Positions 19,780 through 29,263 of a DNA stretch of 64,000 nt are shown here, piece after piece; within the stretch, counting starts at the first letter, position 1, and every line of letters starts with the position of its first letter. Position numbers and translations under genes: made by a program. Below the pieces are notes generated by a model that had not been told where the DNA came from, searched no databases, and saw only the letters and a program-made list of their open reading frames with translations. Origin of the DNA: UBA4720 sp038227135. GTDB lineage: Bacteria; Gemmatimonadota; Gemmatimonadetes; Gemmatimonadales; Gemmatimonadaceae. The DNA is taken from the NCBI GenBank assembly GCA_038227135.1, contig JBBRQC010000012.1, forward strand, positions 4,616 to 68,615, given 5' to 3'.

Positions 19780-22008
19780 TCACGGCACGCGCGATCGCTG
19801 CCGAGGCTTGATCTCGTACTCTTTCGGCGGCTCGGCGCCAAGCAAGTTCTTCACGAAGTAATCCCAGCGGCGACGAACCATGTATGGCTCGTTGCCGAAG
19901 CCGTGGCTGCGGTTCGGCAACAGGATGAGATCGAAGTCCTTGTTGGCCTTGATGAGCTCGTTGACGACGAGGAGCGTGTTGTACGGCGGGACGTTGGCGT
20001 CCATCGTCCCGTGAGCCAGCAGCAACTTGCCCTTCAGATTCTTCGCGTAAATCTGATTGGCTTCCCGCGTATAGTTGTCCGTTGGATCGGAATTTCTGAC
20101 GAGAAGGCCCTGATACCTCTCACCCCAATCGTCCTCGTAAACGCGGTTGTCATGGTTTCCCGCTTCGGATATTCCGACCTTGAAGAAATCCGGATAGCGG
20201 AACATGGCGTCAGCGGCCGCGAATCCGCCGCCTGAATGCCCATAAATTCCAGCGCGATTAAGGTCGATCCATGAATAGCGCGCCGCCAGCTCCTTCATTC
20301 CGGCGACCTGATCGGGCAGGGTGTTGTCGCCCATTTTTCCGTAGTAGGCGTCGTGGAACGATTTGGATCTCCACGGCGTCCCCATCCCATCGATCTCCAC
20401 TACCACGAATCCGAGCTCCGCCAGAGCCTGCGCATCCCCGCGCGCAGGTGAGAAGCTGCGACCGCCAACGCTTCCCGTCTGCGGACCCGGATAGATGTGA
20501 TTGATGAAGGGATACTTCCGAGTAGAATCCACATTCGTCGGGACGTAAAGCAGACCATAGAGGTCCGTCCTGCCGTCACGCGCTTTCACCGTGATCGGCC
20601 GCGGCGGTTTCCATCCGATTGCGAGGAGACGGGAGATGTCGGCCTTCTCCAGCGTGAGCATGGTCTTTCCGTTCTGGTCACGCAGGACGGAAATCGGTGG
20701 AACCACGGGGGTCGAGTAGGTATCGACGAAGTAGCGGCCCCCCGGAGAAAGCGAGATGCTGTGATCTGCATTCTCCGGTGTGAGCAGAGTCAGGCCCTTC
20801 CCGTCCATACCGATCTTGTAGAAATGACGGAAATACGGATCTCTGCCGGGCTCCCTGGCGTTTCCGACGAAATAAAGCACGCGGTTCTTTTCGTCCGCGC
20901 GGAGAAGCTCCGCGACGTTTCCTTCTCCGTTCGTGATTTTCCCCTTCAGCGCACCGGTAGCCAGGTCGTAGCGATAGAGCTGTCCCCAGTCGTCGCGCTC
21001 AGAAAACCAGATCACTTCGTTCGATGCCGGAAGCACCCGCCAGTTCACCATTCCGTTTCCCGATTCATACTGAGTCGAGACCGATTCCCCTAGTACATCC
21101 CTGATCGCGCCAGTCGAGGCATCCGCCACGCGGAGCGTCGCCTTCTTGTGATCACGCGACGACGAGACGAAGGCGACGTGCGAGCCATCGGGATACCACT
21201 GGACGTCCGTCCAGCCTTCGTCCCCGCGACATATGATGTGATCGCAGAGAGTAGAACGGTGCTGATCCGCCGGCATCTGAAAGCGGATCACCCGCCTGGA
21301 ATCGACGTCGATGATGACTCGTTGAATGGTCGTGATGATGCTGTCGCCGGGCAGCGGATACTTCCACGCCTGCAGCTCGGGATGCCCGACTTTCGTGTTG
21401 ACCAGATACATCTCGCCGACGCCGCGCTCGTCCTGCTGAAAGGTGGCGATCTTCCGTGAGTCGGGCGACCAGAGGAGGATGGGATTGTCGCTCCGAATCC
21501 AACCGGCGTTGTCAGTCGCGTAGCCGAACTCCTTTACACCGTCAGTGGTGAACTGTGTCTCGCGACCGGTCGCCACGTCGCGAACCCAGAGGTTGTAGGC
21601 ACGAATGAACGCAGCCCGTTTGCCATCCGGCGACACCGCCTCGGAAACCGTCTCCGCCCCCCTCTCGTCAAACTCGGCCCTCGCGCGCGCAGCTTCGCGA
21701 GCATCTATTGCCGCGCCACACCTCTCGGTGTCCGGGGTGCAGACGCTACGCAACGCGCGCGTGGGATCTACGACGATGAGATCCGATCCGCCGATCCTGG
21801 CGCGCCGATACCAGAATCGGTCGCCGCCAAGCCACTTCGGTTCCATACCGACGCCCGCGACGAGGGGCGTCACGTTGTCCCGCAAGAAGCGCTCGGCGCG
21901 CGCATAGTCCGCGGCGGTAAGCTGCGGAATCTGTTGCGCGCGAGCAGAGGCACTGATGACGCTTGAGAATGCCAATGCAGCGGCAAGACGATGGGCGTGG
22001 GTGCGCAT
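19780..22008 (-). CDS. Exported S9-family prolyl oligopeptidase (DPP IV-like)
   Basis: The 742-residue protein has a signal peptide (1-24, ending ARAQ), a DPP IV-type beta-propeller over about 30-500 (for example RRARIGGSDLIVVDP, LLWSPDSRKIATFQQDERG) and an alpha/beta hydrolase domain. The catalytic triad is S592 (GHSGGG), D670 (HGTMDANVP) and H702 (RSHGF). Members release dipeptides or cleave after proline. It is preceded by an M1 gene only three bases away, so the two are co-transcribed. This gives the cell complementary exo- and dipeptidyl activity. Confidence 0.94.
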   Translation of the reverse strand: MRTHAHRLAAALAFSSVISASARAQQIPQLTAADYARAERFLRDNVTPLVAGVGMEPKWLGGDRFWYRRARIGGSDLIVVDPTRALRSVCTPDTERCGAAIDAREAARARAEFDERGAETVSEAVSPDGKRAAFIRAYNLWVRDVATGRETQFTTDGVKEFGYATDNAGWIRSDNPILLWSPDSRKIATFQQDERGVGEMYLVNTKVGHPELQAWKYPLPGDSIITTIQRVIIDVDSRRVIRFQMPADQHRSTLCDHIICRGDEGWTDVQWYPDGSHVAFVSSSRDHKKATLRVADASTGAIRDVLGESVSTQYESGNGMVNWRVLPASNEVIWFSERDDWGQLYRYDLATGALKGKITNGEGNVAELLRADEKNRVLYFVGNAREPGRDPYFRHFYKIGMDGKGLTLLTPENADHSISLSPGGRYFVDTYSTPVVPPISVLRDQNGKTMLTLEKADISRLLAIGWKPPRPITVKARDGRTDLYGLLYVPTNVDSTRKYPFINHIYPGPQTGSVGGRSFSPARGDAQALAELGFVVVEIDGMGTPWRSKSFHDAYYGKMGDNTLPDQVAGMKELAARYSWIDLNRAGIYGHSGGGFAAADAMFRYPDFFKVGISEAGNHDNRVYEDDWGERYQGLLVRNSDPTDNYTREANQIYAKNLKGKLLLAHGTMDANVPPYNTLLVVNELIKANKDFDLILLPNRSHGFGNEPYMVRRRWDYFVKNLLGAEPPKEYEIKPRQRSRVP

Positions 22009-22011
22009 TTG

Positions 22012-24063
22012 CTACCTCACCTTGATCATGGGTGGCGCCAGCACCGGGCGTGGCCACACGTTGTCGGTCGCATCGCGGTCGGGAAATCGCCCGTTCGGAT
22101 CCAGCGTGATCCGCGTAATCGCGCGACCGCCGAAATCCAGAATCGCGTTGAACGTCCGGCTGCCGGGGAACCAGACCTCGACGGGATAGGTAACGATCGC
22201 CGTGCCCGCATCGAGCATCCGGCTGTTGGACATTGGCCTGATTGCCGCTCCGCTCGGTGCAAACTCCACCTTCAGCACAACCGGCGAGGGCATCTGGCCG
22301 TTTTGACGAACCGTCACCGTCGTGCGGCGGCCGGCAGTCTTCACGCTCTGTATGGAGCCATCGACCGACTCCGTGGTGAACAACCAGTAATTCCAGAACC
22401 AGCCAAGATCGCGGTGCAGCGCATTGTTCATGAAGAACGCGTAGTCCCACGGAGATGGGTGCTTGAACCGCCACGCATTCGCGTATTCGCTCATCGCGCG
22501 CTGTACCGCTGAATCACCGACGACACCGCCGAGGGCGGAGAGCATGAGCGGAGCCTTTTCATAAGCCGCAAACCCATAGAGTGGGCCCGCGTAATTCTCA
22601 TTCCACATCAGGGTCGGCTCGCGCTCGTCGCCGCTCATGCCGCCGTAGGAGGTGCCGAGGCCATCGAGCTGAGCGGGTTTGTGCGCGTAGTCGGCATCGG
22701 ACAGAATGTTCATGTACTGATTGAATCCTTCATCCATCCAGCCATACCAGGTCTCGTCGACTCCGACCATCATCGGCCACCACTGGTGTCCCGTCTCGTG
22801 ATCAGCCGCGTACACGCCAGACATGATGAACATCGGATATTCCATTCCCAGCTCGGGGCCATCGACCATCGTAAGCTGTGGATACGCGTATGGCATCCAT
22901 AGCTTGGAGTAGAACTCGAGAGCGTGCCGGGCGATCGCCGGCCCTTCGGCGAATTGTTGCGCGTGTCCGGGCAGATAGAGAACGTTGACGGGAACCACGC
23001 CGCGTCCGGGGATCGTCGCACGGGTTGCGTCCCACACGAATTGCCGGGACGTGGCCCAGGCAACGTCACCGACCGTGTCGGCGACGAAATGCCAGACGAG
23101 CCGATTGCCGGTCGCGGTCGACTGCCCGGGACCGCGCTCCGCCGCCGAGACAATCGTTCGAACCGAATCCGACGCGAGGACGTGCGACAGTCGCTCACGA
23201 GCGGTGGGCGTGAGCACCTCGGTGGGATTCTGCAGAACGCCGGTAGAGCCGACGATCCAGCCAGCCGGCACATCGATGCTCACATCGAAGCGACCATAAT
23301 TATTGTAGAACTCCGCGTCGCCCAGATAGAGCTCGGTATCCCACCCGCCTTGACGCAGGTCGTCGAACACCGCCACTCGTGGATACCACTGCGCAACCTG
23401 ATACAGGGTGTCGGCCCAGCGGCCCATCCTGTCCCCGCGACCCCTCACTGCGAGCGGCACACGAAAATGCCAATCCGCTTCCAGCGTTCCGGTGCCGTGC
23501 GCGGCAATCGGAGTCGGCAGCTGTATGCGAGCTGACGTGCTCTTGAGAATCGTAGAAAGCGGCGGCGCGCGACGCATGCTCCCAGGAATAGACGCGGCGA
23601 CGGTATCAGAAACGTTCAACGCCTGACCGTTGGCCACTAGCCGGGTGATCTGCATGCCGTCCGTGATCTCGATAGCCGGCGACATCCGTGGAACATTGGC
23701 AGTGAAGAAATTCTGGTCGAGGCGGAGGACCACCGTGCGCATCAGTGAATCGCTGTTGTTGTGGATAGTCACCGTCTCGCGACCCGTCACAACGGAGGTC
23801 GCCGGGTCCAGGCTGGCGGTTATCTTGTAGTCGTTCCAGAGCTGCCAGTAGTTCCGCCCGGGGCGCCCCGTCGAATCCCTCGTGCCGGCGGCGAACGCGC
23901 GCTGGATCATGCGTGTCATCGGAATGTCGCGGCGCACCGGTCGCTCCGGGATCCTGGAAGCCGCCGGTTGCGCGTCCCCGCTGGGCGTCTGCCCGATCAA
24001 AGGTGCAGCCGCGAGCGCAAGGATCGTGGGAAGGCATGCGGCGCTGAGGAATCGTCCGATCAT
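22012..24063 (-). CDS. Exported M1-family metallopeptidase
   Basis: I start at the ATG at 24063, which begins a signal peptide (MIGRFLSAACLPTILALAA, cleavage near IGQT); the in-frame extension upstream lacks signal character. The zinc motif is H422-E-T-G-H426 with E445 in MDEGFNQY. The N-terminal beta domain contains NYWQLWNDYKITASLDP, and YPQLTMVDGPELGMEYPMFIM stands in the region of the GxMEN motif. The last 100 residues resemble the C-terminal extension seen in secreted M1 enzymes of this phylum-type gene content. First in the M1-S9-M1 run. Confidence 0.92.
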   Translation of the reverse strand: MIGRFLSAACLPTILALAAAPLIGQTPSGDAQPAASRIPERPVRRDIPMTRMIQRAFAAGTRDSTGRPGRNYWQLWNDYKITASLDPATSVVTGRETVTIHNNSDSLMRTVVLRLDQNFFTANVPRMSPAIEITDGMQITRLVANGQALNVSDTVAASIPGSMRRAPPLSTILKSTSARIQLPTPIAAHGTGTLEADWHFRVPLAVRGRGDRMGRWADTLYQVAQWYPRVAVFDDLRQGGWDTELYLGDAEFYNNYGRFDVSIDVPAGWIVGSTGVLQNPTEVLTPTARERLSHVLASDSVRTIVSAAERGPGQSTATGNRLVWHFVADTVGDVAWATSRQFVWDATRATIPGRGVVPVNVLYLPGHAQQFAEGPAIARHALEFYSKLWMPYAYPQLTMVDGPELGMEYPMFIMSGVYAADHETGHQWWPMMVGVDETWYGWMDEGFNQYMNILSDADYAHKPAQLDGLGTSYGGMSGDEREPTLMWNENYAGPLYGFAAYEKAPLMLSALGGVVGDSAVQRAMSEYANAWRFKHPSPWDYAFFMNNALHRDLGWFWNYWLFTTESVDGSIQSVKTAGRRTTVTVRQNGQMPSPVVLKVEFAPSGAAIRPMSNSRMLDAGTAIVTYPVEVWFPGSRTFNAILDFGGRAITRITLDPNGRFPDRDATDNVWPRPVLAPPMIKVR

Positions 24064-24188
24064 CCAAGCTCCTGAAGTTGGGCGGCAATCTTGGGCAGCC
24101 GCCACGCCGAAACTATTCGAACCAGCGAAAAGTAGTTGATGAATGCCCGCCAGCGTATCATTCCGCGGCAGGCATCAAGGAGAAAGAG

Positions 24189-24719
24189 ATGGACTTCAAG
24201 CTCGAGCAAGCTATCCCCGTGCTGGAACGAACTCCGGCCGTGCTTTCCGCGCTGCTCAACGACTTGCCGGAAAGCTGGCTTGGCGCCCGCGACGGCCCCG
24301 AGGCGTGGAGCCCGAGTCAGATCCTCGGCCACTTGATCAACGGGGAGCGAACGGACTGGATTCCGCGTGCCCGAATCATTCTAAAACAGGAGAGCTATCG
24401 CCGTTTCAAGCCGTTTGACCGCTTCGCGGAGCTCGACTCGGATCGGCCACTGCGCGACAGGCTGGAAGAGTTCGAGCAGCTTCGCGCCGAGAACGTGGCC
24501 ACGCTTCGCGGCTGGAATCTCAAGGAGAACGATCTCGACCTTACCGGCGAGCATCCCGGGCTGGGAACTGTGACAATGCGTCAGCTCCTCGCGACTTGGG
24601 TGGTGCATGATGTGTCGCACATTGCGCAGATAACGCGCACGATGGCGAGGGAGTACTCGACGGCGGTCGGACCGTGGACCGAGTATTTTCGGGTGCTTCA
24701 GAAGGATGGGAGACGATGA
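24189..24719 (+). CDS. DinB-family protein
   Basis: The ATG at 24189 follows AAGGAG by a normal spacing and gives MDFKLEQAIPVL, a usual DinB beginning; the 176-residue product is full length. The three metal-ligand histidines are in ILGHLINGE and VVHDVSHIAQI. DinB-fold proteins are four-helix bundles including bacillithiol- or mycothiol-dependent transferases and many of unknown role. It is divergent from the M1 gene and probably monocistronic. Confidence 0.88.
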   Translation: MDFKLEQAIPVLERTPAVLSALLNDLPESWLGARDGPEAWSPSQILGHLINGERTDWIPRARIILKQESYRRFKPFDRFAELDSDRPLRDRLEEFEQLRAENVATLRGWNLKENDLDLTGEHPGLGTVTMRQLLATWVVHDVSHIAQITRTMAREYSTAVGPWTEYFRVLQKDGRR

Positions 24720-24793
24720 CTCAAACTTCTTCGCGCTCTGCAGAGGGGCAAGTTCATAGTTCACTACATCACGACGTTCCCGGCACCATTCCG

Positions 24794-24815
24794 GGTACAG
24801 GCAAAGGCCTGTGCC
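24794..24815. other. Hairpin in the DinB-cupin gap
   Basis: A nine-pair stem with one G-T pair (acaggc/gcctgt core) and an AAAG loop lies in the 203-base gap. It is not followed by a T-run, so it is a weak terminator candidate at best. I see nothing else defined in the gap. Confidence 0.35.
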
Positions 24816-24922
24816 ATAATCCATTGAGTGACGTCCCGACGTTGTGAACTGACGCCTGGCAGCGGTGCTACTGACGGCTCGTACCCGTTCTGTTCAGTCC
24901 TTCAACGCAGGGAGCTTCGACC

Positions 24923-25324
24923 GTGTCTACCACTCCGAACCGTGCAGGGCCATCCGACCAGCGCTACCCATATGCGACTCACCTCGACCTCAGGTACCAC
25001 GCGCTGGAGGTAGTCGATATTCAGAAGCTCGTCGACTCAGTCACCGACCGCTGGTACAATCAGACGCTGTGCAAGGTCAACGACTCGGTCGTCCGGCTGG
25101 GCGTGATGCAGGGCGAGTATCACTGGCACAAGCACGACGATCTCGACGAATTCTTTTACGTGATTGACGGCGAGTTTCTGATCGATCTCGAGGATCACAC
25201 CGTAGCGCTGGAGCCTCGTCAGGGATTCGTTGTCCCCAAGGGAATCATGCACCGCACGCGGGCGCCGGAAAAGACGGTGATCCTGATGGTGGAAGGCGCC
25301 GGGATCGTGCCGACGGGAGATTAG
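24923..25324 (+). CDS. Cupin-domain protein
   Basis: The 133-residue protein is a single cupin barrel. Motif 1 is YHWHKHDDLDEFFYVIDGEF (metal ligands His, His, Glu) and motif 2 is VVPKGIMHRTRA (final His), so the metal site is complete. The GTG start is preceded by GGGAG about eight bases upstream. It converges on the next gene with a four-base overlap of stops. Small stand-alone cupins bind diverse ligands, and the substrate cannot be inferred. Confidence 0.87.
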   Translation: MSTTPNRAGPSDQRYPYATHLDLRYHALEVVDIQKLVDSVTDRWYNQTLCKVNDSVVRLGVMQGEYHWHKHDDLDEFFYVIDGEFLIDLEDHTVALEPRQGFVVPKGIMHRTRAPEKTVILMVEGAGIVPTGD

Positions 25325-27009
25325 CGGGTGGCTAGTTTAAAGTCGTGCTCCAGAACCATGTTGGCCGGTAGCAGCACCTTTTCCGTCACAGTGCCCCTTC
25401 CCGCCATTCCAACTTTAGCCGTGATCTGGGCACCGCGCGTGAATCCACACACCAGATACGATCCATCGCTGCCGGTGTCGGTCTCGACAGTGCGTTGCTG
25501 ATTCGTCGATACCAGCCGTCCATTCTGCTCCACCCAGAGGATCTGCCACGTAGCCCACACGTGCGCGTTCGGAACCGGTCTGCCGGCGGCGTCCCTCACA
25601 TAGCCGGCGGCAATGCCCTGAGATTCCGTGGCGGTCTCGTTCTGTCCGCACAGCCCTCGACGCAGCGTCCCGTATGAAGGCACCAGCACGTTTGCCTGGC
25701 CGCGCGCTCCACTCGGCAGCGAGATCAATTGCAATCGGGTCGCAACACGGTAGAGGCGGAGCCGGGGATGCTCGAAGACGATTGTGTCGGAGAGCGGGCC
25801 GTCGACGGCGAGCTCATAATGTCCTCCAGCGCTGGTGGTCGTCCTGAAGCGACCACCTGCCGTAGAGACCTGCACGCCCTGTAGCGGCGTTCCAGTAGTG
25901 CTGTCGTATACGACGCCGCTGATGAATGACTGTGCAACACCTGCTGACGCTTCGTCGATCGCGGGGGCGACCGCACTTTCAGCGGACGCTGGTGCCGCAC
26001 TGCCGGCAGGCCTGGACGTGCCTCCGACTTCCTGATATCCCAGCAGGCTGTCCGACGACGTCATCTGCGCGACGCGTGGCATTCTTATATACCAGCGGGG
26101 GACTATCCATTGCCCGCTCGGAAGCTGCTGATACTCGATTCGCCCGGTAGTTCTGGCGACTCGCAGCGGAATGGGGAGATTGACGTAGTCAAAATTGAGC
26201 GAGCGGAGCGCGTTCGTTTTTGGATCGAGCCAGAGAATTCCGGTTAGCTCGGGTTGCGAGCCGACCTTGGCGGGCTTGAACTCGAGCCCGCTCATTCCTA
26301 CCTCGGGACCGTACCCACGGATCGCCGCGTAGCAATGAGTTTTGACGAATTGCTCCGACACCAGCGTCGCTGCCTCGGGCGCACGATAGACCTCTCCGCC
26401 CGAAACCGCCCCGCGCCGCGCCGAATCGATCTGATCCCAGGAGATTCCGGTCGCGGGCCTTTTCGCGATGCGCGAGCGCTGTTCCTTTCTTTCGGAGACG
26501 ACAGCGAGATTGCGATCGAGAGCACGCTCGTACAGATCCACATCAATCGGTACCAGTCCCTGCGCATCAGTCAGCGCGCTCGCGGTAAGGGCTTTCCGGA
26601 TTTCGATCCACAGATCGCCGGCCGCGGTCCCCGGGGGCGTGAGGAGCTGACACGCGGTTTCGCTGCGCGCGACGACAGCAGATGGATTGCGCAGCGGGGC
26701 CATCCCCACGCGCACGTGAATCGGCGCGCCCGTCACATACAGTAAGACGGAAGACCAGGACTCATATCCTACCTTGTCGGCGCGTACCACGTAGCGTCCG
26801 TTGCTCGGTGCACGAAGCACGGAGTGCCCTCCCTGATCGCTGAAATTCCCAAACAGGCTCATACCGTGGTCGTCGACGAGCGAGACATTAGCGCCGACGA
26901 TCGGTTTGCCGTTGGAGAGCTCAACGACTTCGACCAGGACTTCCTGGGCGGCGAGTCGTTTGCCGGCAACAAGCAATGCCGCAGCTACAAGGAATGGCCG
27001 CAGGTGCAT
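25321..27009 (-). CDS. Exported carboxypeptidase-regulatory-like (Ig-fold) surface protein
   Basis: The 562-residue protein has a signal peptide (1-21, ending RLAAQ). Three beta-sandwich repeats of the carboxypeptidase D regulatory type can be seen: about 24-100 (VELSNGKPIVGANVSLVDD), 355-430 (GVVYDSTTGTPLQGVQVSTA) and 470-555 (GYVRDAAGRPVPNAHVWATW). Between the first two is a mixed region about 115-340. Such domains occur at the N-termini of TonB-dependent receptors, but no plug or barrel is present here. A surface or periplasmic structural role is likely. It lies upstream of, and on the same strand as, nothing closely coupled; 143 bases separate it from the TonB-C lipoprotein gene. Confidence 0.78.
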   Translation of the reverse strand: MHLRPFLVAAALLVAGKRLAAQEVLVEVVELSNGKPIVGANVSLVDDHGMSLFGNFSDQGGHSVLRAPSNGRYVVRADKVGYESWSSVLLYVTGAPIHVRVGMAPLRNPSAVVARSETACQLLTPPGTAAGDLWIEIRKALTASALTDAQGLVPIDVDLYERALDRNLAVVSERKEQRSRIAKRPATGISWDQIDSARRGAVSGGEVYRAPEAATLVSEQFVKTHCYAAIRGYGPEVGMSGLEFKPAKVGSQPELTGILWLDPKTNALRSLNFDYVNLPIPLRVARTTGRIEYQQLPSGQWIVPRWYIRMPRVAQMTSSDSLLGYQEVGGTSRPAGSAAPASAESAVAPAIDEASAGVAQSFISGVVYDSTTGTPLQGVQVSTAGGRFRTTTSAGGHYELAVDGPLSDTIVFEHPRLRLYRVATRLQLISLPSGARGQANVLVPSYGTLRRGLCGQNETATESQGIAAGYVRDAAGRPVPNAHVWATWQILWVEQNGRLVSTNQQRTVETDTGSDGSYLVCGFTRGAQITAKVGMAGRGTVTEKVLLPANMVLEHDFKLATR

Positions 27010-27152
27010 GGGCTCAGTGTTTCGAATGGAGGTGACGGGACGACCCGAAGGGGTCTCGCGATCTACTTAAATGACGCTCCATCCGCCCCGGCGTTTTGCC
27101 CAGCGCGGGGTTTGCCCCTTATCGGGTGGACTTCGTCGTCGTTCGGGGCCGC

Positions 27153-27563
27153 CTATCGCGTTGCGGCGCGGGACTTTACCACGAGACTGTACCTGCTCAT
27201 CATCGGGCAGCCCTGCGATTGCGCGGGCACGAATCGGCTTTCCGCTGCGAAAGCCACCGCGCTGCGCACGAACTCCGGATCGCTCGCTCCGCTGACCAGG
27301 ACAGTGCTTGTGTCAGCTTGGCCATCAGGACGGACGAGGAACTCCACGTAGGCGCTGTCGCCCGGTCCGAGCACCGCGGGCGTGCGTGGAATCTGAGGGT
27401 TTCCGACGATGTGAGCCAGAGGAAGTGCGTCCATCGAAACGTATTTGGACACGCTGTCCGCCAACGAAGCGCAGGGCTCCGTCACCGTCAGCGCGGGGGT
27501 CGTTCTGGACGCGCATGCTGCGATCGTCAGCGCCGAGATTGCTATGAGGAATTGCTTGTTCAT
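27153..27563 (-). CDS. TonB C-terminal-domain lipoprotein
   Basis: From the ATG at 27563 the product is 136 residues with a lipoprotein signal (MNKQFLIAISALTIAACAS, lipobox IAAC). Residues about 70-130 resemble the TonB C-terminal fold: VEFLVRPDGQADTSTVLVSG, FVRSAVAFAAESRFVPA. Unlike a true TonB there is no N-terminal membrane anchor of the ExbB/D-binding kind and no proline-rich spacer, so it cannot span the periplasm as an energy transducer. It may act as an envelope protein using the fold as an interaction module. Confidence 0.75.
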   Translation of the reverse strand: MNKQFLIAISALTIAACASRTTPALTVTEPCASLADSVSKYVSMDALPLAHIVGNPQIPRTPAVLGPGDSAYVEFLVRPDGQADTSTVLVSGASDPEFVRSAVAFAAESRFVPAQSQGCPMMSRYSLVVKSRAATR

Positions 27564-27595
27564 TGTAACAGTCTCCAAATGATCCACCGGATTGG

Positions 27596-29143
27596 CTAAA
27601 CCGCCGCCTCGTTATCGACCTGACCGCTCGGGCGCGACTTCCTGCGGCTCGAATGAGGCGTCGAGTTCGCGTGCTCGGCGCGCTTTCTCTCGACGACCAG
27701 ATCCTTTACCCACTCTTCCACGCGCTCGGCTTTTTGTTCGTCGAGGAACGTTTCCTCATGCTGAGTCGGATTCGCGGCCGCTCCCCCGCTCTCCTGTACC
27801 ATTGCCTCCACCACACTCTCCCAGGTTCGCGTTTGAAGTCCGTCACCCACGGCACGCATTATGAGCCAGTCGGCGAGACTTGCGGGCCTGTCGTAGACCT
27901 GCACTTCGAAGCGAATCAAGTCAGCGCGCTGTTCCGCGTGGAATCGGATCGCACCGGCGAGCGGATGACCGGTGAGCGTGACGAGAGTTGCTGAATTCGG
28001 CACCCGTTGCTCTACGCGAACCTGCACGTTGCCGCGCCCTGGCAGCGCCATCGTCAGCGTATTGCCCTTCCCCAGAATCGCTGGAGTTCCCGGCTCCGCG
28101 TGCACATTAACGAACGGCGTCAGCTCGCCGAACCGAAGGCAAAAGCGAGCGAACAATTCCTCGGGCACCAGCTTGCTTCCGGCGATATCGACCCAGAACC
28201 GCTTCTGTTTCAGCATCCCGACGCCCTTGTCCGGCGTCTGCTCCGGCAACGCATCCGCGAGCTTCCTCAGTCCGCTATCGAGAGAGGTGGACTGCAAGTG
28301 AAAAACGCCGGTGAGCGCGTTGCCGCCGGGGGTCTTGATCACATTCCCTTCGCTCAACATCATCAGCTGGCTCTCGTTGACCGGCAACTTGGCTCCAAGT
28401 AGTCCGGCAATGGTCACCCCGCCAGAAGCGAGAAACGGAGGAATGGGAATCCGTGCCGGTGACCGGCCGGTAAACTCGCTCATTCGGTCCAGCAGATCGT
28501 TGAGGCAAGTCTTCTCTTCGCCCGCTACCTCCAGCACGCGACCGTGCAGATCGGTGCGGTGAACGCACTCCGATAGCACGGCGGCGAGATCTTCGACCCA
28601 GATTGGCTGGAACTTGTCCCCTCCGGTCCCGATTATGGGAACTACCGGAGACGTGCGCACCATAGTCAGCAGAAGTGACACGACTTCGTCCCCGGGTCCG
28701 TAGACGTTGCCTGGCCGGAGGATGATCCATCCCCCCGCGAAGTTGCGGACGATGTCCTCGGCGCGACGCTTCGATCGGTGATACGGGGAATCGCCAGTCT
28801 CGGCGCCGAGCGAGGAGAGATATATAAAGCGGCCAACCTTGGAGCGCTCAGCTTCGCGCACGATGCTGCGGGTACCGTCAACATTTATGCTCTCGAAGGT
28901 CAGGGAACCAGTTTCCTCCACGATCCCCGCCACGTGGATGACCAGATCGCAGCCCTCGGCGCAACCGCGAAGCTCGTTCTGATCACCAATGTTGGCCGGC
29001 CATGGCTCGACCCCGGCGGGCCACTGCTTCGCGTCTTCTGAGGCGTTTCGACTGAGCAAGCGGACGGTGTGTCCGCCGCCAAGGATTTCGGTGACAGCCG
29101 CCTGTCCGATTACACCGGTACCACCCGTGACCAGCACTTTCAT
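27596..29143 (-). CDS. NDUFA9-like atypical SDR fused to a DUF1990-like domain
   Basis: The ATG at 29143 gives MKVLVTGGTGVIGQAAV with the nucleotide-binding GxxGxxG. Residues 1-290 form an extended/atypical SDR of the complex-I NDUFA9-like type, with YLSSLGAETGDSPYHRSKRRAE carrying the YxxxK pair, and VEDLAAVL. Residues about 330-460 are a second domain with GHPLAGAIRFHAEQ and IRFEVQVYDRPASLADW, resembling DUF1990 or a related SRPBCC/DUF2867-type domain. A charged tail (residues 470-515) follows. Similar SDRs fused to DUF2867 are called SDR_a5-type. Function is unknown; quinone- or lipid-linked chemistry is possible. Confidence 0.75.
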   Translation of the reverse strand: MKVLVTGGTGVIGQAAVTEILGGGHTVRLLSRNASEDAKQWPAGVEPWPANIGDQNELRGCAEGCDLVIHVAGIVEETGSLTFESINVDGTRSIVREAERSKVGRFIYLSSLGAETGDSPYHRSKRRAEDIVRNFAGGWIILRPGNVYGPGDEVVSLLLTMVRTSPVVPIIGTGGDKFQPIWVEDLAAVLSECVHRTDLHGRVLEVAGEEKTCLNDLLDRMSEFTGRSPARIPIPPFLASGGVTIAGLLGAKLPVNESQLMMLSEGNVIKTPGGNALTGVFHLQSTSLDSGLRKLADALPEQTPDKGVGMLKQKRFWVDIAGSKLVPEELFARFCLRFGELTPFVNVHAEPGTPAILGKGNTLTMALPGRGNVQVRVEQRVPNSATLVTLTGHPLAGAIRFHAEQRADLIRFEVQVYDRPASLADWLIMRAVGDGLQTRTWESVVEAMVQESGGAAANPTQHEETFLDEQKAERVEEWVKDLVVERKRAEHANSTPHSSRRKSRPSGQVDNEAAV

Positions 29144-29263
29144 CGTCAATATCCCCTTTTATTCTCAGTTGTAGGGGCAGATTGGGTGCCATACCCCGTG
29201 ACGGCCCGAGCTTGGGCCTCGTCCTTCGATTGACACGAAGTCCCCGAATCGGGGGAGGGGGAG

